Assembly: GCA_018814305.1 (NCBI GenBank)
Contig: JAHJAA010000078.1
Location: 1-44,883 of the forward strand
Length of the DNA: 44,883 nt
Source of the DNA: Pseudomonadota bacterium
Lineage (GTDB): Bacteria; Desulfobacterota; Desulfobulbia; Desulfobulbales; JAGXFP01
Direction of reading: 5' to 3'
Both the position numbers and the translations under genes were made by a program. Under the pieces are notes generated by a model. It worked only from the letters and a program-made list of their open reading frames with translations. It was not told where the DNA came from and ran no database searches. This document shows, in pieces, positions 1 through 8,920 of the stretch; position 1 is the first letter of the stretch, and each line of letters opens with the position of its first letter.

Positions 1-126
1 ATATTCTTATGGTGCATGAAAAGCCTCCGTTTTGGTCAGGGTTTCTTTTGGTAGGGACTCCCTTGTCATTATAGAGGCTTTTCTGTCTTATGTAACCGTT
101 TTCATTGAATATTCATTGAGTCTTTT

Positions 127-147
127 CAACACCATTTTTAGGTGTTG
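127..147 (+). promoter_or_regulatory. small stem-loop in the 5' leader of the FAD oxidoreductase gene
   Basis: A perfect 7-bp stem (CAACACC / GGTGTTG, loop ATTTTTA) ends 19 nt before the ATG at 167. It could influence translation or mark a short terminator of an upstream transcript, but no T-tract follows. Function is not established. Confidence 0.3.
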
Positions 148-166
148 TTCGTTGGGAAAATAAATT

Positions 167-1281
167 ATGGCGAAAAATTTGGTTTTGGTTGGGGGGGGGC
201 ACGCCCATCTGGTGACCCTGGCCAAGCTTGAAGCCTTCCGGGAACGGGGGCATGTGGTAACGGTGGTCCAGCCTTCGGAAAATCACTATTATTCCGGGAT
301 GGGTCCGGGAATGCTGGGGACCACCTATACCCCGGAAGAGATCCGCTTTGCCACCCGGCAGGTGGTGGAGCAAAAGGGTGGAGTCTTTATTCAGGATCTG
401 GTTGATCGGATTGATCCTGTGGCCAGAACGGTCTTCCTTCGCTCGGGTAGAACCCTTCCCTATGACGTGTTGTCATTCAATTCCGGCAGCTATGTCCCCC
501 AAACCTGTGTGACCCAGGATAAGGGTGATATCTTTTCGGTAAAGCCCATCGAGAAACTCCTGCAGGCCCGGGAGAGGATCGTGGAATGGGCTGATCAGGA
601 GGTCATTTCCATCGGCATTGTCGGGGGGGGCCATCCTCCGTTGAGATAGCTGGGAATATTCTCCAATTGGTTAAGGCCAGGCGCCTGAATATCCCCAGGA
701 TCAAGATCTTTTCGGGCCATGAATTCATGGCCCGCTTTACTCCCAAGATTCGGGCCATGGCCCGACAGTCGTTGGTTGATCGGGACGTGGAATTTATTGA
801 GGGCTATCGGGTGAAAGAGGTTACCACCGGCCGGATTACCCTGGACTCCGGGGAGAGCCATGATGTTGACCTGATCTTTCTCGCCCTCGGGGTCAAACCG
901 TCGGCGATCTTCGCTTCATCGGGGCTGGCAATGGGGCCGGATGGAGGTCTTCTGGTCAATCGATTTCTCCAATGCCCTGCGTATCCTGAACTCTTTGGTG
1001 GGGGTGATTGTATCTCATTTGCCGAACACCCCCTGGACAAGGTTGGAGTCTATGCCGTTCGAGAGAATCCGATTCTGTTTCAGAATCTGATGGCGGCCTT
1101 GGAAAATCAAGCTTTGATGCCCTTTGATCCCGGTGGTAATTACCTGCTGATCTTTAACCTGGGTGAGGGGATGGGGATCTTTAAAAAATCATGGCTGACC
1201 TTTGGCGGGCGGACGGCCTTTACCATCAAGGATTGGATTGACCGTCGGTTCATGAAAAAATTCCAGGCCATGGAAAAATGA
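167..1281 (+). pseudogene. FAD-dependent pyridine nucleotide-disulfide oxidoreductase, SelD-N-terminal-like, frameshifted at a G8 tract
   Basis: Two reading frames (167-649 and about 631-1281) together encode one protein resembling the FAD oxidoreductase domain often fused to the N-terminus of selenophosphate synthetase SelD; here there is no SelD part. The N-terminus has the FAD Rossmann motif LVGGGHAHL, and the second Rossmann loop reads IVGGG-PSSVEIAGN only if one G is added to the G8 run at 623-630. The C-terminal part has the typical GVYAVRENPILFQNL and LKDWIDRRFM-like (here IKDWIDRRFM) signatures. The restored length is 371 aa, as expected for a standalone member. Substrate is unknown; a membrane quinone or disulfide partner is possible. 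The ATG at 167 has only a weak upstream SD. The frameshift may be a sequencing error, a genuine mutation or a slippage switch. Confidence 0.8.
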
Positions 1282-1377
1282 GGTCGCCTTAAGCAGTCTT
1301 CCATACTCTTTTTTATTGTTACTCTTAAACATCTCTGCCTGAATAAAGGCATTCTTAGGAAAATACGCGGAATATTA

Positions 1378-3273
1378 ATGGCACTCATAAGTTTACAAGA
1401 TCTCTCCCATAGCTACGGCGGGGAGCGAGTTTTTGATCGGATTAGTCTTCAGATCGAGCCCGGAGAACGGGTTTGTCTGGTGGGCCGGAACGGAGTGGGT
1501 AAATCAACCCTGATGAAGGTCCTTGCCGGTGAAATCAGCCCGGATCAAGGTCGCATTGTCCGTCAGCAGGGGCTCAAGGTGGCCCGGTTGACCCAGGAGG
1601 TCCCGACGGGAACCGACGGATCTATCTATGATGTGGTGGCCGGGGGGATCGGTTCGCTGGTAAGCTTGCTGGCCCGTCATCATGGGGTGATCACGAAGAT
1701 GGGACAGGACGGTGGGGAGGCTCTTCTCGACACCCTGGCCACCCTTGAGCACGAAATGGAAAATTCCGGGGCCTGGCAGGCCCAGCAGCGAGTTGAAACG
1801 GTGCTTTCCCGGCTGGGGCTTGATGCCGATGCCGACTTTGCCAGCCTCTCCGGAGGGATGAAACGGCGGGTGCTCCTGGCCCGGACCCTGGTTGCTGATC
1901 CTGATCTTCTCCTGCTCGATGAACCAACCAACCATCTTGATATCGAAGCCATAATCTGGCTTGAGAGCTTCCTGCTGACCTCATCCCATACCCTGTTATT
2001 TGTGACTCATGATCGGGAGTTGTTGAAAAAACTGGCGACCAGGATTCTCGACCTTGACCGCGGGGTGATTACCAGTTGGCCGGGAGATTACGGCAACTAT
2101 CTGCGGCGCAGGGAAGAGCAATTGGCGGTGGAGGAAGTCCAGCAGGCCAAGTTTGATCGGAAGCTGGCCGAAGAGGAGATCTGGATCCGGCAGGGGATCA
2201 AGGCCCGGCGGACCAGAAACGAGGGACGGGTCCGAGCGCTCATTGACTTGCGGCGACAGCATCGAGCTCGGCGGGAACAGATGGGACAGGTCCGGATGGA
2301 GATCACCAGTGGCGGTCTCTCCGGCAAGCTGGTGGCGGTTCTCAAGGATATCTCATTTGATTATTCGGGGCGACCTGTCATTCGCGATCTGACCTGTACG
2401 GTGCTCCGGGGAGACAAGATTGGTATTATCGGTCCCAACGGGGTCGGCAAGACCACTCTGTTGCGGATTATTCTGGGGCTTTTGGCACCCACTACCGGCC
2501 AAGTCACCCTTGGCACCAATCTGCAACCGGTGTACTTTGACCAGCAGCGAGCCCAGTTGGACGATGAGAGAACTGTGATCGACAACCTGGCCGAAGGTGC
2601 CGATTTTATTGAGGTCAACGGCAGGCAGCGGCATGTGGTCGGGTATCTGCGCGATTTCCTTTTTTCACCGGATCGGGCTCGCTCTCCGGTTCGGATTCTG
2701 TCCGGTGGAGAACGGAACCGGCTCCTGCTCGCCAAGTTATTCGCTCAGCCCTCGAATCTATTGATCCTGGATGAGCCAACCAACGATCTTGATCTGGAAA
2801 CCCTCGACCTGCTGGAGGAGCTGCTCCTGGAATATCAGGGTACGGTTCTGCTGGTCAGTCATGATCGGGCCTTTCTGAATCAGGTGGTGACCAGTACTCT
2901 GGTTTTTGAGGGGGAGGCTTTGGTTCGGGAGTACTCCGGCGGTTATGATGACTGGCTCCTGCAGCGACCGGTGGTTGTGCCTGGAGGGAGTGGTGAGCCC
3001 GAGTCGGTGAAAAAAGGGAAAGACCGGGGCAAATTGAAAGCCGCAGGCTTGAAGAAGCTAAGTTTTAAGGAGAATCGGGAACTGGAAGAACTGCCCGGTA
3101 ATATTGAGAAAATGGAAGAGGAGCAGCAAATCCTCTATGATCAGTTGGCCAACCCGGCAGCCTATCAAGGTGATCCCGGTGGGGTCGTTAATCGGCAGAC
3201 CCGCCTGAACGCCTTGGAAGAGATTCTGGCCAAGGCCTATGAACGTTGGGAAGCGCTGGAAGCACGTCGCTAA
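1378..3273 (+). CDS. uup: ABC-F family ATPase Uup
   Basis: This is a soluble tandem ABC ATPase of the ABC-F family, which acts on ribosomes or DNA and has no membrane domain. ABC1 has Walker A GRNGVGKST (about residue 36), signature LSGGMKRR and Walker B LLLLDEPTNHLD. ABC2 has GPNGVGKTT, LSGGERNR and LLILDEPTNDLD. The linker between them is the charged P-site tRNA interaction motif region. The C-terminus (about 545-631) is a charged coiled coil with KKLSFKENRELEELP and a final YERWEALEA, the DNA-binding domain that separates Uup from EttA and YheS. The length of 631 aa matches E. coli Uup (about 635). The gene stands alone, 96 bp after the FAD oxidoreductase. Confidence 0.93.
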   Translation: MALISLQDLSHSYGGERVFDRISLQIEPGERVCLVGRNGVGKSTLMKVLAGEISPDQGRIVRQQGLKVARLTQEVPTGTDGSIYDVVAGGIGSLVSLLARHHGVITKMGQDGGEALLDTLATLEHEMENSGAWQAQQRVETVLSRLGLDADADFASLSGGMKRRVLLARTLVADPDLLLLDEPTNHLDIEAIIWLESFLLTSSHTLLFVTHDRELLKKLATRILDLDRGVITSWPGDYGNYLRRREEQLAVEEVQQAKFDRKLAEEEIWIRQGIKARRTRNEGRVRALIDLRRQHRARREQMGQVRMEITSGGLSGKLVAVLKDISFDYSGRPVIRDLTCTVLRGDKIGIIGPNGVGKTTLLRIILGLLAPTTGQVTLGTNLQPVYFDQQRAQLDDERTVIDNLAEGADFIEVNGRQRHVVGYLRDFLFSPDRARSPVRILSGGERNRLLLAKLFAQPSNLLILDEPTNDLDLETLDLLEELLLEYQGTVLLVSHDRAFLNQVVTSTLVFEGEALVREYSGGYDDWLLQRPVVVPGGSGEPESVKKGKDRGKLKAAGLKKLSFKENRELEELPGNIEKMEEEQQILYDQLANPAAYQGDPGGVVNRQTRLNALEEILAKAYERWEALEARR

Positions 3274-3280
3274 GCGCTCC

Positions 3281-3331
3281 CAGTCACCATCTCTTCGCGT
3301 GATGGCGACTGCGTAAGGATCGCTATTACGC
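3281..3331. repeat. pair of adjacent stem-loops after uup
   Basis: An 11-bp imperfect stem (CAGTCACCATC / GATGGCGACTG, one mismatch) at 3281-3311 is immediately followed by a 6-bp stem (GCGTAA / TTACGC) at 3311-3331. It could act as a terminator for uup although no T-run follows. The GATGGCG...CGTAA part weakly resembles the dispersed GACTTTTTACGA stem-loops at 18.3 and 38.3-38.5 kb (reverse complement GATGG...TCGTAAAAAGTC), so it may be a decayed copy. Confidence 0.4.
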
Positions 3332-3416
3332 ACAATCTCCGGCACCTGGAATCGCTTATCTGTTGCGGACGGAATTTGGCATGGGGTTGACCTGAGGTGA
3401 AAGGTCTAAGGGGATG

Positions 3417-4145
3417 TTATGCAGCCGTTCCGGAGGAATCCATGGTTGCGAGCAGAGAGTCGATTGAGCGGTTTGGAGAAAAAGCGATACCAAGGCAGAG
3501 GGCTTCGGTTTCGCTATCTTGAAAACTGCGAACCACCCGACCTGAATTGATCATTGGGGCTCTGTCATTTATTTCAGCATGCGTGCCTACGCCCTCGGCG
3601 GCGGTCATGCTGATTACAATCTCGTCAACCTGAGTCGCACTCTGCAGGACGTTATCGCCCTTGCCACAGCAGACCAGCATGCCATTGGCACTCATATCAA
3701 TGATTTTGCATTCGGCTGAGGTATCTTCGCTCAAGCGGAAGAAGGCCCAGGCCTCAAGCGGTGCTTCAACCCTTCGGTGGTTTCTGGTCTTGAGGGTGGA
3801 GATGATGTTGGGTCTTGACACCGTCAGGGTATAGACGCTTTCCTGAATAATGTTCGTGTGAAAATAATTCCAGGTCGTGTCGGGTGAACGAAAATAGATC
3901 CGGCAGGAAGTGGCCCGGGAATGCCATTCCAAAGGTTTGTCAAGGAGCAGGCCGTTATGGTCGGCCTTGATCAGAATGCTTTTTTCGTACTGTCGACCTC
4001 GGCCTTCCTGGCAGATCAGGGTCAGAAAGATATGTTTGCGGGCCAGATCGTCAATCACCTGGTCAATGTAATTCTGGTCGCCGATATCATCAAACCGGTT
4101 GTTGTCCACCAGCCAGGGTGAACGGCTGAAAACAGAATTTTCCAT
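3417..4145 (-). CDS. YcgR-like PilZ-domain c-di-GMP receptor
   Basis: A cytosolic 242-aa protein with an N-terminal YcgR/PilZN-like beta domain (about 20-115) and a C-terminal PilZ domain. The PilZ c-di-GMP motifs are both present: RNHRR at 121-125 (RxxxR) and DMSANG starting at D150 (D/NxSxxG). It has no signal peptide or membrane helix. It probably binds c-di-GMP and transmits it to motility, secretion or polysaccharide machinery, but no effector gene is adjacent. It is transcribed convergently to uup. The window also encodes a diguanylate cyclase (26.5 kb) that could supply the ligand; this is inference. The ATG at 4145 gives the family's usual length. Confidence 0.85.
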   Translation of the reverse strand: MENSVFSRSPWLVDNNRFDDIGDQNYIDQVIDDLARKHIFLTLICQEGRGRQYEKSILIKADHNGLLLDKPLEWHSRATSCRIYFRSPDTTWNYFHTNIIQESVYTLTVSRPNIISTLKTRNHRRVEAPLEAWAFFRLSEDTSAECKIIDMSANGMLVCCGKGDNVLQSATQVDEIVISMTAAEGVGTHAEINDRAPMINSGRVVRSFQDSETEALCLGIAFSPNRSIDSLLATMDSSGTAA

Positions 4146-4298
4146 ATGTACCCGCCGGAACTGTAAAGTAATAAGCTGTTGAAAAACTATTTGATTATAT
4201 CACAATGAAGTCATGAATTGAAGTTATATCTCGGCCCGGAGGTTGGCAATGTTCCTGGTCGACCTTTGTGTTTTTAGTGGGATTCGCCGTTTTCCCTT

Positions 4299-4685
4299 TT
4301 ATTGGTTGGTATCGGTTATACTTAAGCCCTGAAGCGGAGCTTCCCGTTCTAATCTCGTCCCCCCGCGTTCCACGATGATCCTGATCGGGTCGCCGATCTT
4401 TTTATCACTGATCGCAGCATCAAGGTCATTTTTGGTGAGGATTTTTTTTTCATCTATTTGAAGGATGCGATCACCGAGGTATAATTTCATATCATCTGCT
4501 GTTGAGTTGGGATAGACCCGGCTGACTTCGTTGTCGGCCCGGATATCAACACCCAGGAATGGTGCTTGTTTGGAAGGTTCGGTGTGACCAGGGCCAGGAG
4601 CGAGGACCAGGCTGAACAGGACAAGGGACAGGATAACTGCGATCTTGGGTTGGTGCAGAGATTGGATCATTCTTAGAAAAATCAT
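4299..4685 (-). CDS. exported small PDZ-domain protein
   Basis: A 128-aa protein with a hydrophobic N-terminal segment (IAVILSLVLFSLVLAPG) that looks like a signal peptide or anchor, followed by one PDZ domain (about 43-118). The PDZ hallmarks are FLGVDIR, then VYPNSTADDMKLYLGDRILQID and a C-terminal IRIIVERGG strand. Protease and transpeptidase domains are absent, so it is probably a periplasmic peptide-binding adaptor. An internal Met at residue 6 (MIQSLHQ) is an alternative start. It lies 30 bp downstream of the zinc-ribbon miniprotein gene on the same strand, so the two may be co-transcribed. Confidence 0.75.
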   Translation of the reverse strand: MIFLRMIQSLHQPKIAVILSLVLFSLVLAPGPGHTEPSKQAPFLGVDIRADNEVSRVYPNSTADDMKLYLGDRILQIDEKKILTKNDLDAAISDKKIGDPIRIIVERGGTRLEREAPLQGLSITDTNQ

Positions 4686-4715
4686 GATGATAAATACCAG
4701 TGCCGCTCTGTAGTG

Positions 4716-4892
4716 TTAAGGTTTTTTCTTTTTTCCTCGGGTACTATCGTCTTTGGGATGGATTTCTTCGGTGATGATGAAACCCAATCCAGAGCACACC
4801 GGACATTCTTCAACAGTGAGCAGAAAGCGGCTGACGCCCTTGAATTGATTGAGCTGTCCGGTTCCGGCACAGGATTCACAGGTTGTGCGCAT
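4716..4892 (-). CDS. DnaJ-type zinc-ribbon miniprotein
   Basis: A 58-aa protein with two CxxCxGxG motifs, CESCAGTGQ and CPVCSGLGF, the half-repeat pair of the DnaJ cysteine-rich zinc finger, followed by a basic tail ending GKKKKP. It probably binds one zinc ion; its partner is unknown. The reading frame stays open to a TTG at 4964, but the ATG at 4892 is preferred because a purine-rich GGGGGAAGGA precedes it closely and the motif begins four residues later. It precedes the PDZ gene, and the two may form a small operon. Confidence 0.65.
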   Translation of the reverse strand: MRTTCESCAGTGQLNQFKGVSRFLLTVEECPVCSGLGFIITEEIHPKDDSTRGKKKKP

Positions 4893-4978
4893 GGTCCTTC
4901 CCCCTGTATTTTCGAAGATCTTAGTCGAATCTCTACCATGTTCGGGGCAGATGGGGAAGGCCAAATTATAACGTACAG

Positions 4979-5437
4979 GTGAAGAGGCTGAAAAACAGTA
5001 AAACCAATCGGTTCTTGCATCGTCTTTTTCTGGTGGTGGTCATGATCTATATCGGAGCCATCCTCTTTTTGGGCAGGTTTGATCTGGGCCGGATTCATCG
5101 GGAATATGGTTTAGCGGCACAACGGCTCGAACCGGACTTTGCCATTACCCTTGCCCGGCAGGAGATGGTTGATTTCTGCCTAAAGGAGACGGGTGATACG
5201 CACGGTCCCGTGTTTGATCATTGCCTCAAGAACACTACACCCGGGCTTCCTGAGCGGGCCGAGCAGATCACCATCGCCATGACCCGGGAACGAAATGGGG
5301 TGGTCAAGAAGATGGTGATATTTTATGCCATGATGCTTGGGGGGATGATCCTCTTGCCGGTGACCGCCACGTATGTCGGGGGGGCCCTCCTGGTATTTCT
5401 GCTTAGCGGTTTGCGAGGGGGGACTGATAAACCATGA
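4979..5437 (+). CDS. two-helix membrane protein of unknown function
   Basis: I do not recognise the family. The 152-aa reading frame has a basic N-terminus, a first membrane helix (LFLVVVMIYIGAILFLG, about 17-33), an approximately 75-residue polar loop with two cysteines, and a second hydrophobic stretch (about 111-143) rich in Gly and Met that may form one or two helices. The start codon is uncertain: the frame opens at GTG 4979 with no clear SD, and the ATG at 5042 would cut into the first helix. It diverges from the zinc-ribbon gene. It is probably a genuine inner-membrane protein, but only its topology supports this. Confidence 0.5.
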   Translation: MKRLKNSKTNRFLHRLFLVVVMIYIGAILFLGRFDLGRIHREYGLAAQRLEPDFAITLARQEMVDFCLKETGDTHGPVFDHCLKNTTPGLPERAEQITIAMTRERNGVVKKMVIFYAMMLGGMILLPVTATYVGGALLVFLLSGLRGGTDKP

Positions 5438-5720
5438 CCATTCTTCATCTATCCATGGTGCGGGTGGTGAGGTTTTGGTAATTTGCTTTGGCGAGATGTT
5501 TTGCGTCAACCTCCCTCGATAGATAGAAGGTATCTGTTGGACAATTGGTCTGATCAGTGCTCTGCGCAATGAGTGAGGAAGGTTTTCAGCCAGCGGAAAA
5601 AACACAGTAGAGAAAAATGGATGGATCAAGTAGGAAAGTGATACTCTCAGAGTGAGCCGTTTTTTTACGGAATTGGTTTTGTTTCCGCCTATAATGATGG
5701 ATGTGATTTGGAGTTGGCAT

Positions 5721-6203
5721 ATGGCCGGGAATATACGGGGTAAAACCGAGATACCTTTCCGGGATGGTTTTTACCGGGGGGAAATGCGGGATGGTCTTCC
5801 CAATGGGGTTGGAACCTATTCCTGTGAAAGTTTTACCTATACCGGTTCCTGGTTTTATGGGACCATGAGCGGTTTGGGAGTGATGCGCTATGCCGATGGC
5901 CGGTTGTATAAAGGAGAATTTTACGCAGATCAGCGCCATGGCCAGGGAACCGAGGTGATTGAGGTTTCTGGCGTGAAAAGCCGCTATGAAGGGGGCTGGA
6001 GAAATAATCAAAAACATGGCAAGGGCATTGAGATTTCGATCATTGCCGGCGTTGAAATCCGTCACGAAGGCGAATGGAAAAACAATGTTAAATACGGGGC
6101 AGTTATCCAGAGTCTTGAGGATACCGGTTTGAAATCCGGGCTGGACAGTGACCGATTCAAGAATAAGAAAGTTGAGATTTACAATCCGTTGAGCAAGGAA
6201 TGA
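5721..6203 (+). CDS. MORN-repeat protein
   Basis: About 160 aa with four to five consecutive MORN repeats: YRGEMRDGLPNGVGTY, YTGSWFYGTMSGLGVM, YKGEFYADQRHGQGTE, YEGGWRNNQKHGKGIE and a degenerate HEGEWKNNVKYGA. Each repeat forms a beta hairpin; bacterial MORN proteins usually serve as scaffolds or membrane-associated modules, and no enzymatic domain is attached here. The frame is open from a GTG at 5652, but ATG 5721 is chosen because GGAG lies 7 nt upstream and the encoded protein then begins just before the repeats. The tail (SLEDTGLKSG... to KVEIYNPLSKE) is not repetitive. The 283 bp upstream (5438-5720) show nothing else recognisable. Confidence 0.75.
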   Translation: MAGNIRGKTEIPFRDGFYRGEMRDGLPNGVGTYSCESFTYTGSWFYGTMSGLGVMRYADGRLYKGEFYADQRHGQGTEVIEVSGVKSRYEGGWRNNQKHGKGIEISIIAGVEIRHEGEWKNNVKYGAVIQSLEDTGLKSGLDSDRFKNKKVEIYNPLSKE

Positions 6204-6307
6204 GCCTCATTCAAGGCTGTTTTTTGTTGACAGGTCTGTGGGCGGGGGAATAAAAAAGAGGTCTCTATTTGGAAGGAGACTGTTGACTATCCCGGTTGGT
6301 TCATTGG

Positions 6308-8107
6308 ATGGAGACAAAAAAAAATCAGTCCAAGAGTTCCTTTTACCTCCGTCAGAGATCTTTTGAGCCAATGAACTTCTGTGAAAAGAGCTTTAGATCC
6401 TTCTGGCCTCTCCTCTTTTTTGTGGCCATCTCCTTGTACTTTTGCAGTGCAATCTTTCATGGCTTAGATAACTGGGGGGGAAATGACTGGGACCAACATT
6501 TTCTCTACCATGGTGTCCCTTATCAAACGATTACCGAGTACCATCAATTCCCTTTATGGAATCCCTTCTATTGCGGAGGCAATGTTATGTTGGCCAATCC
6601 GCAATCGCGTTTTCTTTCTCCCTTTTTTCTGTTCGAAATTTTCTTTGGTGTTGTGAGGGGAATTAAACTGGAAATATGGGCACATCTTGTTGTCGGTATG
6701 TATGGGATGTATCTGGTCTCTTCCCGGCTCTTTCGTCTCTCTTCTTTATCTGCCCTTGTTCCAGCGGTGGTGTTCATGCTCTCCGGTATGTATGCCTTCA
6801 ACCTTGCTGCAGGCCAGAGCAATTTCATGTCCATCGCCTATGTTCCTTTTGTCTATTACTTCTTTGTTAAAGGGATAGACGATTTTCGGGCCGCCCTTGT
6901 TGCAGGGTTGTTTTTTGCATTGATGGTTTTTGAAGGTGGAAGCTATACAGTTCCTCAGACCGCATTGTTTATTGCCATTTTGAGTGTTTTGATGGCCATC
7001 GATCAGCGGTCCTTTTCGCCGATCAAATCAATCGTTATCTGTGGAATTTCCGGAGGCCTGCTCGGTGCTGTAAAGCTGTTGCCGGCCCTCGAATTCATTA
7101 GGATGGTCCCCCGTTATACCGTGTCCTCCGAGGCCATGAGCCCACTGTTGTTCGGGAGGGCTATGATCGGTCGGATCCAGGAATTATCGGTTAGCGGGGT
7201 GCCCGGTCAAGCCTGGGGTTGGGAAGAATATGCCCATTATGTCGGATTGTTGCCCCTCTTGCTTGCGGTGGTCGGGTCTATCGTTGGGTTGAGGAAAGAG
7301 TGGCCTCTGATTTTGACCGGTTTATTTTTTCTGGTTCTTGCCTGGGGAAATTTTTCAGAGATGTCACCATGGAATATTCTCCATCAAATGCCTCTTTTCA
7401 AGTCTCAGCGGGTGCCATCCCGTTTCATGCAGTATTTTGTGTTTGCCGTCGCCCTTCTGGCTGGCGTTGCGGTCGAGAGAATTGGGCAATCATCGCTGTT
7501 CCGAAACTCGGTGGAAAAGAGAACAGGGAGACTTGCGGTTCTTTTTGTGCTAATCCTGATCACAGTGGACCTGATCGGGGTCAATTCTAAAGCTTTTTCC
7601 GTTGCCTTTCCCTTTTCTCCACCAGAGATTCACCGACAGGACAGTTTCCGTCAGGTTGCCGGAGATGAGGAAGCGATGTATCAGGGCTTTCTTGAGAATT
7701 TCGGTACCCTTGACTGTTACGAGGAGGTTCATCTACCGACAATGGCCATTGCCCTTGATGATGGAGAGTATAGAACGGGAGAGGTTTATATGCCAGAAGG
7801 GAAGGCGGAACTATCATATTGGTCCCCCAATAAGATCACCGTTGCCGTCGAGGGGGCAGGCCCCATCATGCTCAATCAAAACTATGTGAAGGGATGGCGG
7901 ACCAAGGAAGGTAAAGAGGTATTTGCGAATGAGGGTTTCATTGCGACCAATGTGGACCGTGACGATAGCGAGATTACCTTCTATTATCTTCCCCGGTCAG
8001 TTGTAGTCGGTGCCATAATCTCATTCATGAGTCTTCTCTCAGTATTGATACTTTTCCTGAAACCGAGGGTTAAGGCCGGGGCAGGCGTCAATAAGGAAAT
8101 GGAATAA
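6308..8107 (+). CDS. YfhO-like multi-spanning membrane protein (putative GT-C glycosyltransferase)
   Basis: A 599-aa integral membrane protein with about eleven to twelve hydrophobic helices and a final periplasmic beta-rich region before the last helix. After TM1 there is an acidic GGNDWDQH loop and the WNPFYCGGNVMLANPQS segment typical of the YfhO family, GT-C-type proteins that transfer sugars from polyprenyl phosphate outside the membrane. Its stop overlaps the start of the downstream glycosyltransferase by one base (TAATG). This makes a donor-synthase plus transferase pair plausible, though the acceptor is unknown. ATG 6308 is used; an in-frame TTG at 6296 is possible, and GGAAGGAG at 6271-6278 lies rather far upstream of either. 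Confidence 0.8.
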   Translation: METKKNQSKSSFYLRQRSFEPMNFCEKSFRSFWPLLFFVAISLYFCSAIFHGLDNWGGNDWDQHFLYHGVPYQTITEYHQFPLWNPFYCGGNVMLANPQSRFLSPFFLFEIFFGVVRGIKLEIWAHLVVGMYGMYLVSSRLFRLSSLSALVPAVVFMLSGMYAFNLAAGQSNFMSIAYVPFVYYFFVKGIDDFRAALVAGLFFALMVFEGGSYTVPQTALFIAILSVLMAIDQRSFSPIKSIVICGISGGLLGAVKLLPALEFIRMVPRYTVSSEAMSPLLFGRAMIGRIQELSVSGVPGQAWGWEEYAHYVGLLPLLLAVVGSIVGLRKEWPLILTGLFFLVLAWGNFSEMSPWNILHQMPLFKSQRVPSRFMQYFVFAVALLAGVAVERIGQSSLFRNSVEKRTGRLAVLFVLILITVDLIGVNSKAFSVAFPFSPPEIHRQDSFRQVAGDEEAMYQGFLENFGTLDCYEEVHLPTMAIALDDGEYRTGEVYMPEGKAELSYWSPNKITVAVEGAGPIMLNQNYVKGWRTKEGKEVFANEGFIATNVDRDDSEITFYYLPRSVVVGAIISFMSLLSVLILFLKPRVKAGAGVNKEME

Positions 8108-8865
8108 TGGGGGATAGTTTTTCTGACAGAGTCTGTCCTGCATCCCTCTCCGGTGTGGAGCAGGCACCATACCTTACGATCATTATCCCTGCATTCAATG
8201 AAGCGGAGATCCTGCCCGGGACGCTGAGGAAAGTGAGCTCCTTTCTGGAGTCCATGGATTTTAAGGCTGAAGTGATCGTTGTGGATAACGGCAGTACTGA
8301 TCAGACGAGTGATGTCATTCACTCCTTTCAGGAACAGTGCTCGGATATTCATTATATGCGGGTGGATACTGCCGGGAAGGGTGGGGCGGTCAGGGCTGGG
8401 ATTATGGCAGCCAGGGGAGAGTATCTGCTCATTAGTGATGCCGATCTTGCCGTGCCAATCGAATATACTATCCGGTTTCTACCGCCTGGGCTTAAGGATT
8501 TTGATATTGCCATCGGGTCCCGCGAAGCAGATGGAGCTATCCGCTATGGTGAACCATTTAAAAGGCACCTGATGGGGCGTGCCTTTAATTTCATGGTGAG
8601 GGTGCTGCTTCTGCCTGGTTTTCAAGACACCCAATGCGGGTTTAAATGTTTCCGACGGGAGGTTGCCCGCGAACTTTTTGCATTGAGCCGGGTGGATGGC
8701 TGGGGCTTTGATGTTGAAATTCTCTATCGGGGGCGCTTGAAGGGGTATCGCATTATTGAAGTTCCTGTGGAGTGGCATTACGGCGAGGGGAGTAAGATAA
8801 GGCCCGTTTGGGATTCTTTAGCTATGTTCAGGGAGCTTTTGAGTATCAGACGAAGGGGCAAATGA
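8107..8865 (+). CDS. family 2 glycosyltransferase, ALG5/DPM1-like polyprenyl-phosphate sugar synthase
   Basis: A 252-aa GT-A fold enzyme starting LTIIIPAFNEAEILPGTL, with nucleotide-binding VIVVDNGSTDQT, the metal-binding DAD at 111-113 (ISDADLAVP) and the acceptor-loop motifs DTQCGFKCFRREVA and WGFDVEILYRG. These are characteristic of dolichyl/polyprenyl-phosphate glucose or mannose synthases. It lacks the C-terminal membrane helices of DPM-GtrA fusions and is probably peripheral on the cytoplasmic face. It starts in the stop codon of the YfhO-like gene (TAATG), implying translational coupling. The likely role is making the lipid-linked sugar donor used by that neighbour. Confidence 0.88.
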   Translation: MGDSFSDRVCPASLSGVEQAPYLTIIIPAFNEAEILPGTLRKVSSFLESMDFKAEVIVVDNGSTDQTSDVIHSFQEQCSDIHYMRVDTAGKGGAVRAGIMAARGEYLLISDADLAVPIEYTIRFLPPGLKDFDIAIGSREADGAIRYGEPFKRHLMGRAFNFMVRVLLLPGFQDTQCGFKCFRREVARELFALSRVDGWGFDVEILYRGRLKGYRIIEVPVEWHYGEGSKIRPVWDSLAMFRELLSIRRRGK

Positions 8866-8868
8866 TTT

Positions 8869-8893
8869 CTGATGGGGAGATTTTTCCCAGCAG
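8869..8893. terminator. possible terminator hairpin between convergent genes
   Basis: A stem of about nine pairs (CTGaTGGGGA / TTCCCAgCAG with one mismatch, 5-nt loop) sits in the 55-bp gap between the converging glycosyltransferase and sdhB genes. No clear T-tract follows on either strand, so it is only a weak candidate. Confidence 0.35.
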
Positions 8894-8920
8894 CCCTATT
8901 CTGGAGTAACCAATTCGGAA

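Noticed and set aside
1-126. AAAAGCCTC ... GAGGCTTTT inverted repeat near the left edge
   Set aside because: The 9-bp arms at about 19-28 and 73-81 are 44 bp apart with no flanking gene end visible, so a terminator or attachment site cannot be argued.
5180-5629. 149-codon minus-strand frame overlapping the two-helix membrane protein and spacer
   Set aside because: It has Pro/His-rich low-complexity composition, no motif, and conflicts with a better plus-strand membrane protein.
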